Below, piece by piece: positions 25,578 through 32,551 of a stretch of 34,491 nucleotides of DNA (position 1 is the stretch's first letter; every line of letters starts with the position of its first letter). Source of the stretch: Mesorhizobium tianshanense (GTDB taxonomy: Bacteria > Pseudomonadota > Alphaproteobacteria > Rhizobiales > Rhizobiaceae); the NCBI RefSeq assembly GCF_007830515.1, contig NZ_VLKT01000065.1:1-34491 (forward strand), read 5' to 3'. A model generated the notes under the pieces. That model was not told where the DNA came from. It saw only the letters and a program-made list of their open reading frames with translations, and ran no database searches. A program made the translations under genes and the position numbers.

Positions 25578-25618
25578 TGTCGTAAAATTACGCGTCTTTT
25601 GTGTCGTGAAATTTCACG
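25578..25618. promoter_or_regulatory. Paired palindromes upstream of the Fic promoter
   Basis: CGTAAAATTACG at 25581-25592 is a 5-bp inverted repeat with a 2-base centre. CGTGAAATTTCACG at 25605-25618 is a perfect 14-base palindrome. Each is preceded by TGT in direct-repeat register (TGTCGT at 25578 and 25602), 24 bases apart. They adjoin the -35 box of the Fic promoter and look like operator sites for a dimeric regulator, possibly the Fic protein's own N-terminal domain. Confidence 0.6.
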
Positions 25619-25649
25619 TAAATGACGTATCCGGTCGCGAGGCCTGCTG

Positions 25650-26807
25650 GACGGCAGTCCCCATTGCCTGGAAGGGTCTGTTCGATATCCGCGGCCTGCC
25701 AACGACAGCCGGCTCGAAGGCGCTTGCGAAGGCCACTCCTGCCAGTGCCGGTGGTGGATCGACTGCGCTGCGCCGGCACCCCTCGGACGCGTCAACATGA
25801 GTGGATTCGCTTTTTCCGGCATCGGCATCAACCCGAACTGCGGCACGCCGCGCAATCCCGCCTCGATGGACGTTGCGCGAATTCCCGGCGGCTCATCATC
25901 GGGATCCGCGGTCGCGGTTGCTCGATCCCTCGTCCCTGTTTCCATCGGCACCGATACCGGCGGATCGGTCCGTATCCTGGCGGCGCTGAACGGCATCGTC
26001 GGGTACAAGGCAACAAGCGGCCGATATCCGATGGGTGGAGTGTTTCCGCCGGCACGCAGTCTGGATTCGCTGGGTCCGCTTTGCCGCTGCGTCGCCGACG
26101 CCATCCTGGTCGATGCCGCCATGCTCGGCCTTGCAGTGCCGAACATCGTTCGCACAAACGGCGAGGGACAGACGATCGTTGTCCCGACCAATGTGGTTCT
26201 CGATGGTGTTGAGCCGGCTGTCTTGAACGCCTTCGAGGCGGTTCTCGAAGGCTTGGCCGAAACCGGTGTGCGGATCGAGCGGAAGGAAATCCCCGCCTTT
26301 GCGCGGATATTCGAACTGACGGACCGCTACGGGCCGCTCGTTTCGGCCGAGGCGTTCGCGCTCCATCAAGAAAGATTGAAGGCTGAAGCGGCGGCAGAAA
26401 TCGATCCGCGCGTTGTCGCCGGATCCGGCTGGGCAGCCGGACATCCATGCCCGACTATATCGCGATGCTCCAGGACGGGCACGGCTGATCGGTGAAGTCG
26501 GACGAACATTTGGCGCCGACACTTTGTTCGCCTTTCCCACGGTGCCGCATATCGCGCCGCCGATCGCCTCGTTAACGACGGACGACGACCGCTTCTTCAA
26601 CGTCAACGCCAAGACGCTCCGCAACACCATGATCGGCAATTTTCTCGACTGGTGCGGCGTTTCCATTCCCTGCGGAACCGGCGCGGCCGGGATGCCGGTA
26701 GGTTTCCTCCTTTCGGCGTTGCCGGGCGAGGATGAGCGGCTTCTCGCATTTTCGCTTTTGTCGAGTCGGTCATCCACGGGCGCAACGCCAACCAGATCGC
26801 ACCCTGA
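25650..26807 (+). pseudogene. Amidase-signature family pseudogene
   Basis: Amidase (GatA/AtzF-like) broken in several places. Frame 1 starts mid-protein with AVPIAWKGLFDIRGLPTTAGSK (the catalytic-Lys region, usually ISVKDLFD). About 25,785 the frame shifts to one reading SGFAFSGIGINPNCGTPRNP, then IPGGSSSGSAVAVA and SIGTDTGGSV, which hold the Ser-cisSer-Lys catalytic serines. Near 26,450 it shifts again to a frame with TVPHIAPPIASL and GVSIPCGTGAAGMPVGFLL. Near 26,750 a third shift restores the natural ending FVESVIHGRNANQIAP with TGA at 26805. The N-terminal 60 or so residues are missing, ending beside the Fic palindromes. It is not functional as read. Substrate unknown. Confidence 0.83.
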
Positions 26808-26840
26808 CCGGGTCTGGAATCCAGCCTGCGTGCACGCGCA

Positions 26841-27563
26841 CTACAACTGAAGCCGTTCAGCCAAAGCAATGAAGTCGCTGACCACCAGGTCCCAGTCCCG
26901 ATCAGCGTGCAAGTCCGTGGTCTGTTCTGCACCGTGCTCGGTTGGACGTGGAACAAAGGCTGTTCGCAGCCCGCATGCCCGCGCGGCTGCCAGGTCTCCG
27001 TTGTGGGCAGCCACAAGACAAATCTCATTTGGCTTCATTGCCAGAACGTCAGCGGTGCGAAGATAGGCTTGCGGCATCGGCTTGTACGCTTGCACGATCT
27101 CTGCGCCGAGGATTGCATCCCAGGGGATGCCGCTGCGCTTGGCCATGTCGAGCATGAGGATGATGTTGCCGTTCGAGAGCGGTGCGATGATATATCGGGC
27201 CTTCAGTCGTGTGAGGCCGACCACCACGTCCGGCCAGGGGTCCAATCGGTGCCAGGCCAAGTTCAGTTCGTCCAGCTCCGAAGCCGGCACCGAAGCCGGG
27301 TTGATCCCGAATTCCGGCAGGACAGCTTCCAGATTCTCCCGGTGCAGCACGTCGAGCCTAGTGAACGGCCGCCGGCCGCTCCGAACCTCCTCCATCGCCG
27401 GGGAGTAACGGCGGCGCCACGCATCGGCGAAAGCAGTGGGAATGACCGTTCCCGCACCATGCCGCTTCAGGAACGGGTCTGCTTCGCGGGCCACGCCACT
27501 GCGCCAGTCGACGACAGTGCCGAAGACGTCGAACACCAGGGCACGCACACCATCCAGCGCCAC
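26841..27563 (-). CDS. Haloacid dehalogenase type II (HAD superfamily)
   Basis: L-2-haloacid dehalogenase-like hydrolase. LVFDVFGTVVDWR holds the nucleophile Asp12 (numbering from the GTG chosen). APLSNGNIILMLDMA supplies the Ser/Asn motif II, AYKPMPQAYLR the Lys motif III, and VAAHNGDLAAARACGLRTAFV the motif IV region, which in type II enzymes usually reads AAHxxDL. I prefer GTG 27563 (240 aa, the family's usual size) because AAGGAG lies nine bases upstream. The frame is open to a TTG at 27638, which has no ribosome site. Same strand as the GNAT gene upstream. Many such proteins act on metabolites other than haloacids, so the exact reaction is uncertain. Confidence 0.88.
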   Translation of the reverse strand: MALDGVRALVFDVFGTVVDWRSGVAREADPFLKRHGAGTVIPTAFADAWRRRYSPAMEEVRSGRRPFTRLDVLHRENLEAVLPEFGINPASVPASELDELNLAWHRLDPWPDVVVGLTRLKARYIIAPLSNGNIILMLDMAKRSGIPWDAILGAEIVQAYKPMPQAYLRTADVLAMKPNEICLVAAHNGDLAAARACGLRTAFVPRPTEHGAEQTTDLHADRDWDLVVSDFIALAERLQL

Positions 27564-27713
27564 TACGCTCGGCTCCTTGACCTCAGGCAATCCCGAAATC
27601 GATGAACAACGCCCTCGGGTGACGAAGAAAACCGTCAATGGTCATTATCGCCCATTCATCGCCGAATTCGACCGGAAACTGTTCGCGACTGAGTTTCCGT
27701 TTCCCGGCAATTG

Positions 27714-28346
27714 CTAAAGCACCGCCGCCATGAACACCGTATCCCGCGGCAGGCTCGGATGCTGCACTACGCTGAAACCGAGTGTCCGGTAGAAGGCCTG
27801 TGCACCAAGGTTCTTCGGGCTTACATGCAGGTGCATGCCCTGCGCGCCCGCCTCGCGAAGCTTTGTCATCAGGTACCGCATGCCTCGGCGTCCGATGCCT
27901 TTGCCTCTGGTTTCCTGCAGCAGATCGATATGGCCGTGCGCCGGCCATTCATGCAGCGCCTCGGGATAGATGAACTCCGGATGATGGATTGCCCGCCGCG
28001 CCCAGTCGCTGCCCCGCCACCGGCTCTCGTCCGGCCCCGGGTCGGCGAGCCGTGCCGCCAGCGGCGGAAACCATTCACGCCCCGCCCGTTCATAGAAGGC
28101 AGCGCTGTCGGGCGTGCCCAATATGTAGCCGCACACGCCGTTGGGACCTTCGACCACGAAGGCGAAGTCCGGCTCCAACACCTGGTACGGCACCGAGTAG
28201 ATCAGGCCAAGCAGATCGGGATCGTCTTCCCGCGCCGTTGCATCCCGGCCGGAGTTTCCGGTTCTCAGGCATACGAGGTTGATCGCCGGATGGTCCTCTC
28301 GCAGCGCCCGGCGCAGCACATATCCGCCTCCGAACTCAAATTCCAT
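27714..28346 (-). CDS. GNAT acetyltransferase resembling the C-terminal domain of O-GlcNAcases
   Basis: GNAT-fold protein of 210 aa. YVLRRALREDHPAI begins the fold. EPDFAFVVEGPNGVCGYILGTPDSAAF is strand-strand-helix, HIDLLQETRGKGIGRRGMRYLM is the acetyl-CoA pyrophosphate loop (Q-x-x-G-x-G/A type), and HVSPKNLGAQAFYRTLGF is the C-terminal motif. The YILGTPD and WARRAIHHPEFIYPEAL segments are reminiscent of the acetyltransferase-like domain of O-GlcNAcases. In support, the start codon of this ORF overlaps the end of a 28-codon frame beginning MFLSVIEGFYGRAWT, a GH84 N-terminus (separate entry). It may therefore be a surviving C-terminal part. The acetyl-CoA loop is intact, so an active stand-alone enzyme is possible; substrate unknown. 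Confidence 0.8.
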   Translation of the reverse strand: MEFEFGGGYVLRRALREDHPAINLVCLRTGNSGRDATAREDDPDLLGLIYSVPYQVLEPDFAFVVEGPNGVCGYILGTPDSAAFYERAGREWFPPLAARLADPGPDESRWRGSDWARRAIHHPEFIYPEALHEWPAHGHIDLLQETRGKGIGRRGMRYLMTKLREAGAQGMHLHVSPKNLGAQAFYRTLGFSVVQHPSLPRDTVFMAAVL

Positions 28347-28422
28347 GCCGGTAGTGCCTTTCGAGCCGCTGCCCGTGCGTCCAGGCCCGCCCGTAGAATC
28401 CCTCGATGACGCTCAGGAACAT
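28336..28422 (-). pseudogene. N-terminal stub of a GH84 beta-N-acetylglucosaminidase (O-GlcNAcase)
   Basis: Too short for normal ORF calling. ATG 28422, preceded by AAGGAAGCAAG, opens a 28-codon frame MFLSVIEGFYGRAWTHG ending at TGA 28336, which overlaps the GNAT ATG (28346). The pattern (V/I)-(V/I)-EGFYGR-x-W is the highly conserved first beta strand of GH84 hexosaminidases. Bacterial O-GlcNAcases can carry a GNAT-like domain after GH84. The catalytic Asp pair and the rest of the barrel are absent, so a large internal deletion appears to have joined the start of the gene to its acetyltransferase part, out of frame by one or two bases. Confidence 0.65.
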
Positions 28423-28821
28423 CTTGCTTCCTTCGGTCTGCTGATACTCTGGCCAGGCTTGCCTGCAAGTGCCAGCTTTCTGCGCTTCCGGTACTCATGT
28501 ACAGAACGCACGCTGCGTTCCAGTCTCCAAGTCCGCCATTCGATTTGGCCCGGCTTGAAATCCCAGCACACCTTCTCAACGCCATCCTCGCCGAGGCAGT
28601 CGATGATCTTGCCCGGCGCGGCATCACCATCGACGTTTACCAGAGCGCAATATGCAAGGCCACGGAAGCCGCAGCCCAAGATCTCGTCAAGCGCTGGCGC
28701 CGGCGCATATGGGGACAGGCTCGAAGTGGTGGTTAGGCTGGTCAAACCATCCCATTTGCACGTCGTTGCCGCAGGTCGCCGCACTCATGGCGAATCCAAG
28801 GACCGGAACAAGGAATGATCC
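28423..28821. other. Unresolved region upstream of the GH84 stub
   Basis: An open minus frame (28784 to 28413) contains a natural-looking stretch, GLAYCALVNVDGDAAPGK then GEDGVEKVCWDFKPGQIEWR. A plus frame (28497 to 28736) also looks helical (AHLLNAILAEAVDDLARRG). Neither has a good start or family match. I cannot say which strand codes, if any. It may be a decayed gene. Confidence 0.3.
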
Positions 28822-28896
28822 TTAACGGTCACCGGCCCAGTCGCGTCCCTTTTGACGGTCGCGGTTGAGACCAACTGGCTCGATTGGCTGCATCGA

Positions 28897-28936
28897 CAAA
28901 AAGAAGCCCGCTGCCGGGAGGGAGTGGGCAGCGGGC
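28897..28936 (-). terminator. Rho-independent terminator of the small RNA
   Basis: GCCCGCTGCC and GGCAGCGGGC form a perfect 10-bp stem (28906-28915 with 28927-28936) with an 11-base loop. On the minus strand it is followed by TTCTTTTTG, the T-rich tail required for intrinsic termination. Confidence 0.8.
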
Positions 28937-29005
28937 TCAGCACCACGATGGATCAGGGAGGAAGGATCCATCGCTTGCCCATGCCAAGGGGAAAGCATGG
29001 GGCAG
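28897..29005 (-). ncRNA. Small regulatory RNA with anti-Shine-Dalgarno loops (alpha-r14-like)
   Basis: Reading the minus strand from about 29005, three hairpins follow one another. The first pairs 29004-28995 with 28984-28976 and has the loop UUUCCCCUUG. The second is a perfect 9-bp stem, 28973-28965 with 28954-28946, with the loop CUUCCUCCCU. The third is a perfect 10-bp stem, 28936-28927 with 28915-28906, with the loop CACUCCCUCCC. UUCUUUUU follows the third stem, giving a Rho-independent terminator. All three loops are C/U-rich and complementary to ribosome-binding sites. This is the architecture of the rhizobial alpha-r14 family and similar CCUCCUCCC RNAs, which act on mRNA translation. 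A promoter with rhizobial-style boxes lies at the right distance. No gene overlaps it. Structure is seen directly; family membership is inferred. Confidence 0.75.
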
Positions 29006-29010
29006 ATCAC

Positions 29011-29038
29011 AAATAGGAAGATGATCCTATAAATCAAG
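29011..29038 (-). promoter_or_regulatory. Promoter for the small RNA
   Basis: On the minus strand CTTGAT (29038-29033) and CTATTT (29016-29011) are 16 bases apart, close to the rhizobial CTTGAC/CTATAT sigma-70 consensus. Transcription would start near 29004-29005, exactly where the first hairpin begins. Confidence 0.55.
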
Positions 29039-29040
29039 AG

Positions 29041-29469
29041 CAACAAGACCGGCTTTTGAGACGCCTCGCGCTGTTCGGTCCCAATGAACCACCTTACGCT
29101 GGCCTTTTTTGCAGATCCGAAAAGCGGGCGTCATCTCTCGGAGGCTGCCGTGATCGAATGGCTGACGGCAACCGCCGTCATGGCGCCGCCAGATAAATCG
29201 ATCCGGCCCGGTGAAGATATCAGGGAACGTCCGACGCCGGACGACCAGGCTTCGAGTGGCATCCGTCCTGATCGTTTTCGCTCCGTCCGAACCAGGATAC
29301 CGGCGGCACGGGCTAGCGAACGTCAAGGTGGTGCCAGCGAGAACCACAACAGCTGGCAGCTCCGATCAGCGGTCGAGGTCTAGGTAGTTTCCCGTAGGGA
29401 CATAACCGAATTTCGCGATCCGCCGATCCGCGCGATTGCTGTGTCACGGATCAACCGGGGAAAACAGCC
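29041..29469. other. Intergenic region before the FixK-like gene
   Basis: No convincing gene; open frames on both strands lack motifs and ribosome sites. It should hold the promoter of the FixK-like gene. I looked for a TTGAT-N4-ATCAA anaerobox and did not find one; the half site GATCAA occurs at 29449-29454 only. Confidence 0.45.
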
Positions 29470-30117
29470 ATGCACGCCTACACGACCTCGAGGATTGCCC
29501 TGCCCTCACATGCCCCTCAGCCGAGCCATCCGGCGGCATTCGACACCGCGCCGCTGCAACCGGTCAGCTTCTTTCCCGCCGCTGCCGAAATCTATGCCCA
29601 GGGCGAAAAGGCCGGCGCCTTCTACCAGGTCGAGTTCGGCGCCGTCCGCGTCTACCGCCTGCTTGCCGACGGCCGCCGGCAGATAAGCGCCTTCCATCTG
29701 GCTGGAGAGACCTTCGGCTTCGAAGCCGGCACCACGCATCATTTCTTCGCCGAAGCGATCAGTGCCACCGGTGTGCGCGTCTTCCGCTTCGCCGCCGGGG
29801 CTGACATGTCGCATCAATTGCTGCCCTTGGCGCTGAAGGGACTGACAAGGGCTCAGGAACACCTCCTGGTGCTCGGCCGCCAGAACGCCATCGAACGCGT
29901 TGCCGCGTTCCTGGTCGACATGGCGGAGCGGCAAGGTGGATTGCGGCAGGTCGAACTGCCGATGTCGCGCATGGATATCGGCGACTATCTCGGCCTCACC
30001 ATCGAGACCGTATCGCGGGTCTTCACCCGGCTGAAGGACAAGGGCGTCATCCGCCTGCTCAACCTGCGCAGCATCGAAATCGTCAAGCATGACGCGCTTC
30101 GCTATATGAGCGAATGA
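29470..30117 (+). CDS. FixK-like Crp/Fnr-family regulator
   Basis: Crp/Fnr protein of 215 aa. The sensor domain reads AEIYAQGEKAGAFYQVEFGAVRVYRLLADGRRQISAFHLAGETFGFE. The C-terminal HTH, MSRMDIGDYLGLTIETVSRVFTRLKDKGVI, has the E-TVSR recognition helix typical of FNR/FixK, which reads TTGAT-type boxes. The N-terminus has no cysteine cluster, so direct oxygen sensing through Fe-S is excluded; FixK proteins respond through FixLJ or similar. ATG 29470 has GGGGAAAA upstream. A GNAT gene follows after 101 bases and an OsmC-type gene after that, the kind of stress/microaerobic neighbourhood seen with FixK in rhizobia. Targets not identified here. Confidence 0.87.
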   Translation: MHAYTTSRIALPSHAPQPSHPAAFDTAPLQPVSFFPAAAEIYAQGEKAGAFYQVEFGAVRVYRLLADGRRQISAFHLAGETFGFEAGTTHHFFAEAISATGVRVFRFAAGADMSHQLLPLALKGLTRAQEHLLVLGRQNAIERVAAFLVDMAERQGGLRQVELPMSRMDIGDYLGLTIETVSRVFTRLKDKGVIRLLNLRSIEIVKHDALRYMSE

Positions 30118-30218
30118 CGAATTTCGCCCGATTACCAGAACGCGGCAGGCCGGAAACGGCCAGGCTCGCCTCCACCAGTCCACCCGGTAATTTCGGAACT
30201 CAGGATTACAGGCAAAGG

Positions 30219-30746
30219 ATGACTACGGATAGCAAGGCAACGCTTACCACTCGCACCGGATTTCGCTTCGAAGTGCGCAACGCACGCCCCGAGGATGAGC
30301 CAACTTTGGCGGAGTTCTTTACCCATGTGACGCCGGACGATCTGCGATTTCGCTTTCTCGGCGGAGTGAAGGCCGTCTCGCATGAGCGGCTCGTCGCAAT
30401 GACGCGTTCCGATGATGCCGGGATACACAACTTCCTTGCCTTTTCGGCCGACGGAATGCTGATCGCCGTTGCAACTCTGGCATGCGATCAGCCTCGTCAG
30501 CACGGGGACGTCGCAATCTGCACGCGCGCGGATCACAAGCACCTGGGCGTCAGCTGGGAGTTGCTCGCCTACATCGCGAAACATGCAGAAGGGCTGGGCC
30601 TCGATACAATCGAGTCGATCGAGAATCGCGAAAATCGTGCGGCTATCGAGCTCGAACGCGATATGGGATTCACTGTGACGACTTACTTCGACGACCCTAC
30701 ACTTGTTCTGGTTCGACGGCAGCTAGGACGCAAAGCACCGGACTAG
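30219..30746 (+). CDS. GNAT-family N-acetyltransferase
   Basis: Single-domain GNAT of 175 aa. FRFEVRNARPEDEPTLAEFFTHVTPDDLRFRFLGGVK is the N-terminal part, similar to the GNAT domains found in Pat-type protein acetyltransferases. DVAICTRADHKHLGVSWELLAYIAKHAEGLGLDTIESIENRENRAAIELERDMGF covers motif A, though the usual Q/R-x-x-G-x-G/A loop appears as ADHKHLGVSW. That matches the Pat-like variant (DHQGRGLG region) imperfectly. ATG 30219 is chosen because the domain starts there; the frame is open to 30114 with an unnatural sequence. It sits downstream of the FixK-like gene, same strand. Substrate unknown. Confidence 0.82.
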   Translation: MTTDSKATLTTRTGFRFEVRNARPEDEPTLAEFFTHVTPDDLRFRFLGGVKAVSHERLVAMTRSDDAGIHNFLAFSADGMLIAVATLACDQPRQHGDVAICTRADHKHLGVSWELLAYIAKHAEGLGLDTIESIENRENRAAIELERDMGFTVTTYFDDPTLVLVRRQLGRKAPD

Positions 30747-30880
30747 CTGCCAAGGTCGGCCCGTCTCAACAGAGCGAGGACGCGCCCCGGAAGCCCCGAA
30801 GAGGACGATGCACCGACCGCTGCCGGCACCAATGCGCCGAACACGCACAACGGCACGAAGTCCCATCAGGCAGGCCACAA

Positions 30881-31285
30881 ATGCTCGAGTACAGAGTTGA
30901 AGCAAAACGAATTGACGCGCAGGGCAGCGTCGCCACGGCCAAGGGCGCCGAAATCGTGCTCGATACCAGCCTTGGCGGGCGTATCGACGCGTTCAATCCA
31001 GCCGAGTTGCTGCTGGCCGCTGTCGCGGCCTGTATGATCAAGGGCATCGAGCGGGTTACGCCGATGCTGAAGTTCGAACTTCATGGCGTCGAGGTCAAAC
31101 TGCATGCCGTTCGACAGGACAGTCCGCCGAAGATCGTTTCGATCGAGTATGCACTGACGATCGACACCGACGAAACCGACTCGCGTCTTGAGCTTCTGCA
31201 CAAGAACGTCCGCAAATATGGCACGATCTCCAATACTGTTGCGATAGCCGCGAAACTGGAAGGCACGATCAGAAGAAGGGCATGA
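30881..31285 (+). CDS. OsmC-family protein
   Basis: 134-aa OsmC/Ohr-fold protein. MLEYRVEAKRIDAQGSVATAKGAEIVLDT is the N-terminal sheet. GGRIDAFNPAELLLAAVAACMIKGIERV is the signature helix with the first redox Cys51. VEVKLHAVRQDSPPKIVSIEYALTI and KYGTISNTV complete the fold. The second cysteine of peroxidatic OsmC/Ohr proteins is missing: in its place is KYGTISNTV, where CPV or similar is common. Thiol peroxidase activity by the usual two-Cys mechanism is therefore doubtful. ATG 30881 begins the domain exactly; longer readings of the same frame are shadow sequence over the GNAT gene. Ribosome site weak (AGGC). Third gene after the FixK-like regulator. Confidence 0.85.
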   Translation: MLEYRVEAKRIDAQGSVATAKGAEIVLDTSLGGRIDAFNPAELLLAAVAACMIKGIERVTPMLKFELHGVEVKLHAVRQDSPPKIVSIEYALTIDTDETDSRLELLHKNVRKYGTISNTVAIAAKLEGTIRRRA

Positions 31286-31501
31286 ACCGTCTGCATGCCG
31301 AAATCACCTCGTGCAAAGGATCGGCTGGCCACGCTTGGGTTCCCAGGTGAATGCCAGCCTCGTCGCCTACTTCCCGCCCCAACCAATTGAGCACGGCACC
31401 TTTCGGCTGTTACGGACCCGCCCTGCGCCACAGCCGTCGCGCGCTGCAACTATGATACTTTCGACGGTGAAGCTGTCGGTTGGATAGCCAGCGCAGCAAT
31501 T

Positions 31502-32548
31502 TCAGTCGTTGTTTGCGGCCCGCAAAAGCATTCCAAACAGGTCACGCGGTTCATCGGGATCAGCAAGAAGATCCAGCTCCTCGTAAAGGCCGGTACCGGC
31601 AAGTTGGTCGCGCACGTAGCGCAGCGCCGAGAAATCCTCGGTCGCGAAGCCGACGGAATCGAACAGCGTGACCGCGCGGCTGTCGGCCCGCACCGATGCC
31701 TTGCCAGCCATCACTTGCCAAAGTTCAACGACGGGATGATCCGGGTCGAGCTGCTGGATCTCGCCCTCGATACGCGTCTGCGGCGTGTATTCGACGAATA
31801 TCTGCGAACGCAGCAGGATGTCACGATGGAGCTCGGTCTTGCCCGGGCAGTCGCCACCGACCGCATTAATGTGAACGCCGCTGCCCACCATGTTGTCGGT
31901 GAGGATGGTCGCACACTGCTTGTCGGCGGTCACCGTGGTGATGATGTGCGCTCCCTCCACGGCGTCATGCGCAGAAGCACAGGACGTGATGTCGAAACCC
32001 AGCCCTGCAAGATTGTCCGCGCATTTGCGCGTGGCCGCCGGGTCGATGTCGTAGAGACGCAGTCTGTTGACGCCGAGCAGCGCCTTGAAGGCGAGCGCCT
32101 GGAATTCCGACTGGGCGCCGTTGCCGATGATGGCCATGCACACCGCCCCCTTCGGCGCAAGGTATTTCGCGGCCACCGCCGAGGTGGCAGCCGTGCGCAA
32201 GGCGGTCAGGATCGTCATTTCGGAAAGCAGCATCGGATAGCCGTTGCCGACATCGGCCAGAACGCCGAAGGCGGTCACCGTCTGCCGGCCGTCGCGTGTG
32301 TTCTTGGGATGACCATTGACGTATTTGAAGCCGTAGAGGCGACCATCGCTGGTCGGCATCAGTTCGATGACGCCATCGATACTGTGTGAGGCGACGCGAG
32401 GCGTCTTGTCGAACAGCGCCCAGCGGCGAAAATCCTCCTCGATATACTCAGCGAGATCGGTGAGGAAGCGCTCGACGCCGATGGCAAGCACCAGCTTCAT
32501 CATGTGGTCGACGCTGACGAAGGGGACGATGTTCAGTCTGGCGGTCAT
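31502..32548 (-). CDS. ocd: Ornithine cyclodeaminase
   Basis: Converts L-ornithine to L-proline with release of ammonia, NAD+ dependent. LMPTSDGRLYGFKYVNGHPKN and LLSEMTILTALRTAATSAVAAKYL are typical of the mu-crystallin/OCD family substrate region. AIIGNGAQSEFQALAFKALLGV is the Rossmann motif, and TEDFSALRYVRDQ lies near the C-terminus. The VNAVGGDCPGKTELH-like segment (INAVGGDCPGKTEL) carries the conserved Asp that acts in the ornithine reaction. 348 aa, full length. It starts at ATG 32548, only three bases after the arginase stop, so the two are one operon: arginine to ornithine and urea, then ornithine to proline. This also fits agrobacterial arginine/opine catabolism genes. Confidence 0.93.
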   Translation of the reverse strand: MTARLNIVPFVSVDHMMKLVLAIGVERFLTDLAEYIEEDFRRWALFDKTPRVASHSIDGVIELMPTSDGRLYGFKYVNGHPKNTRDGRQTVTAFGVLADVGNGYPMLLSEMTILTALRTAATSAVAAKYLAPKGAVCMAIIGNGAQSEFQALAFKALLGVNRLRLYDIDPAATRKCADNLAGLGFDITSCASAHDAVEGAHIITTVTADKQCATILTDNMVGSGVHINAVGGDCPGKTELHRDILLRSQIFVEYTPQTRIEGEIQQLDPDHPVVELWQVMAGKASVRADSRAVTLFDSVGFATEDFSALRYVRDQLAGTGLYEELDLLADPDEPRDLFGMLLRAANND

Positions 32549-32551
32549 CGA

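Noticed and set aside
25896..26777. 293-codon minus frame over the amidase remnant
   Set aside because: Arg/Ser-rich shadow; the plus strand carries the amidase signatures in this interval.
28906..29004. Repeated hairpins considered as a CRISPR-like or repeat array
   Set aside because: The stems differ in sequence and there are no equal-length spacers; an RNA gene with terminator explains them better.
28822..29046. 74-codon minus frame covering the small RNA
   Set aside because: The sequence is explained by three hairpins and a terminator, and no ribosome site precedes the start.
29401..29469. Possible FNR/FixK box upstream of the FixK-like gene
   Set aside because: Only the half site GATCAA is present; no matching TTGAT arm at the correct 4-base spacing.
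30482..30880. Long N-terminal extension of the OsmC-type frame
   Set aside because: It overlaps the GNAT gene out of phase and has no OsmC similarity; the domain starts exactly at ATG 30881.
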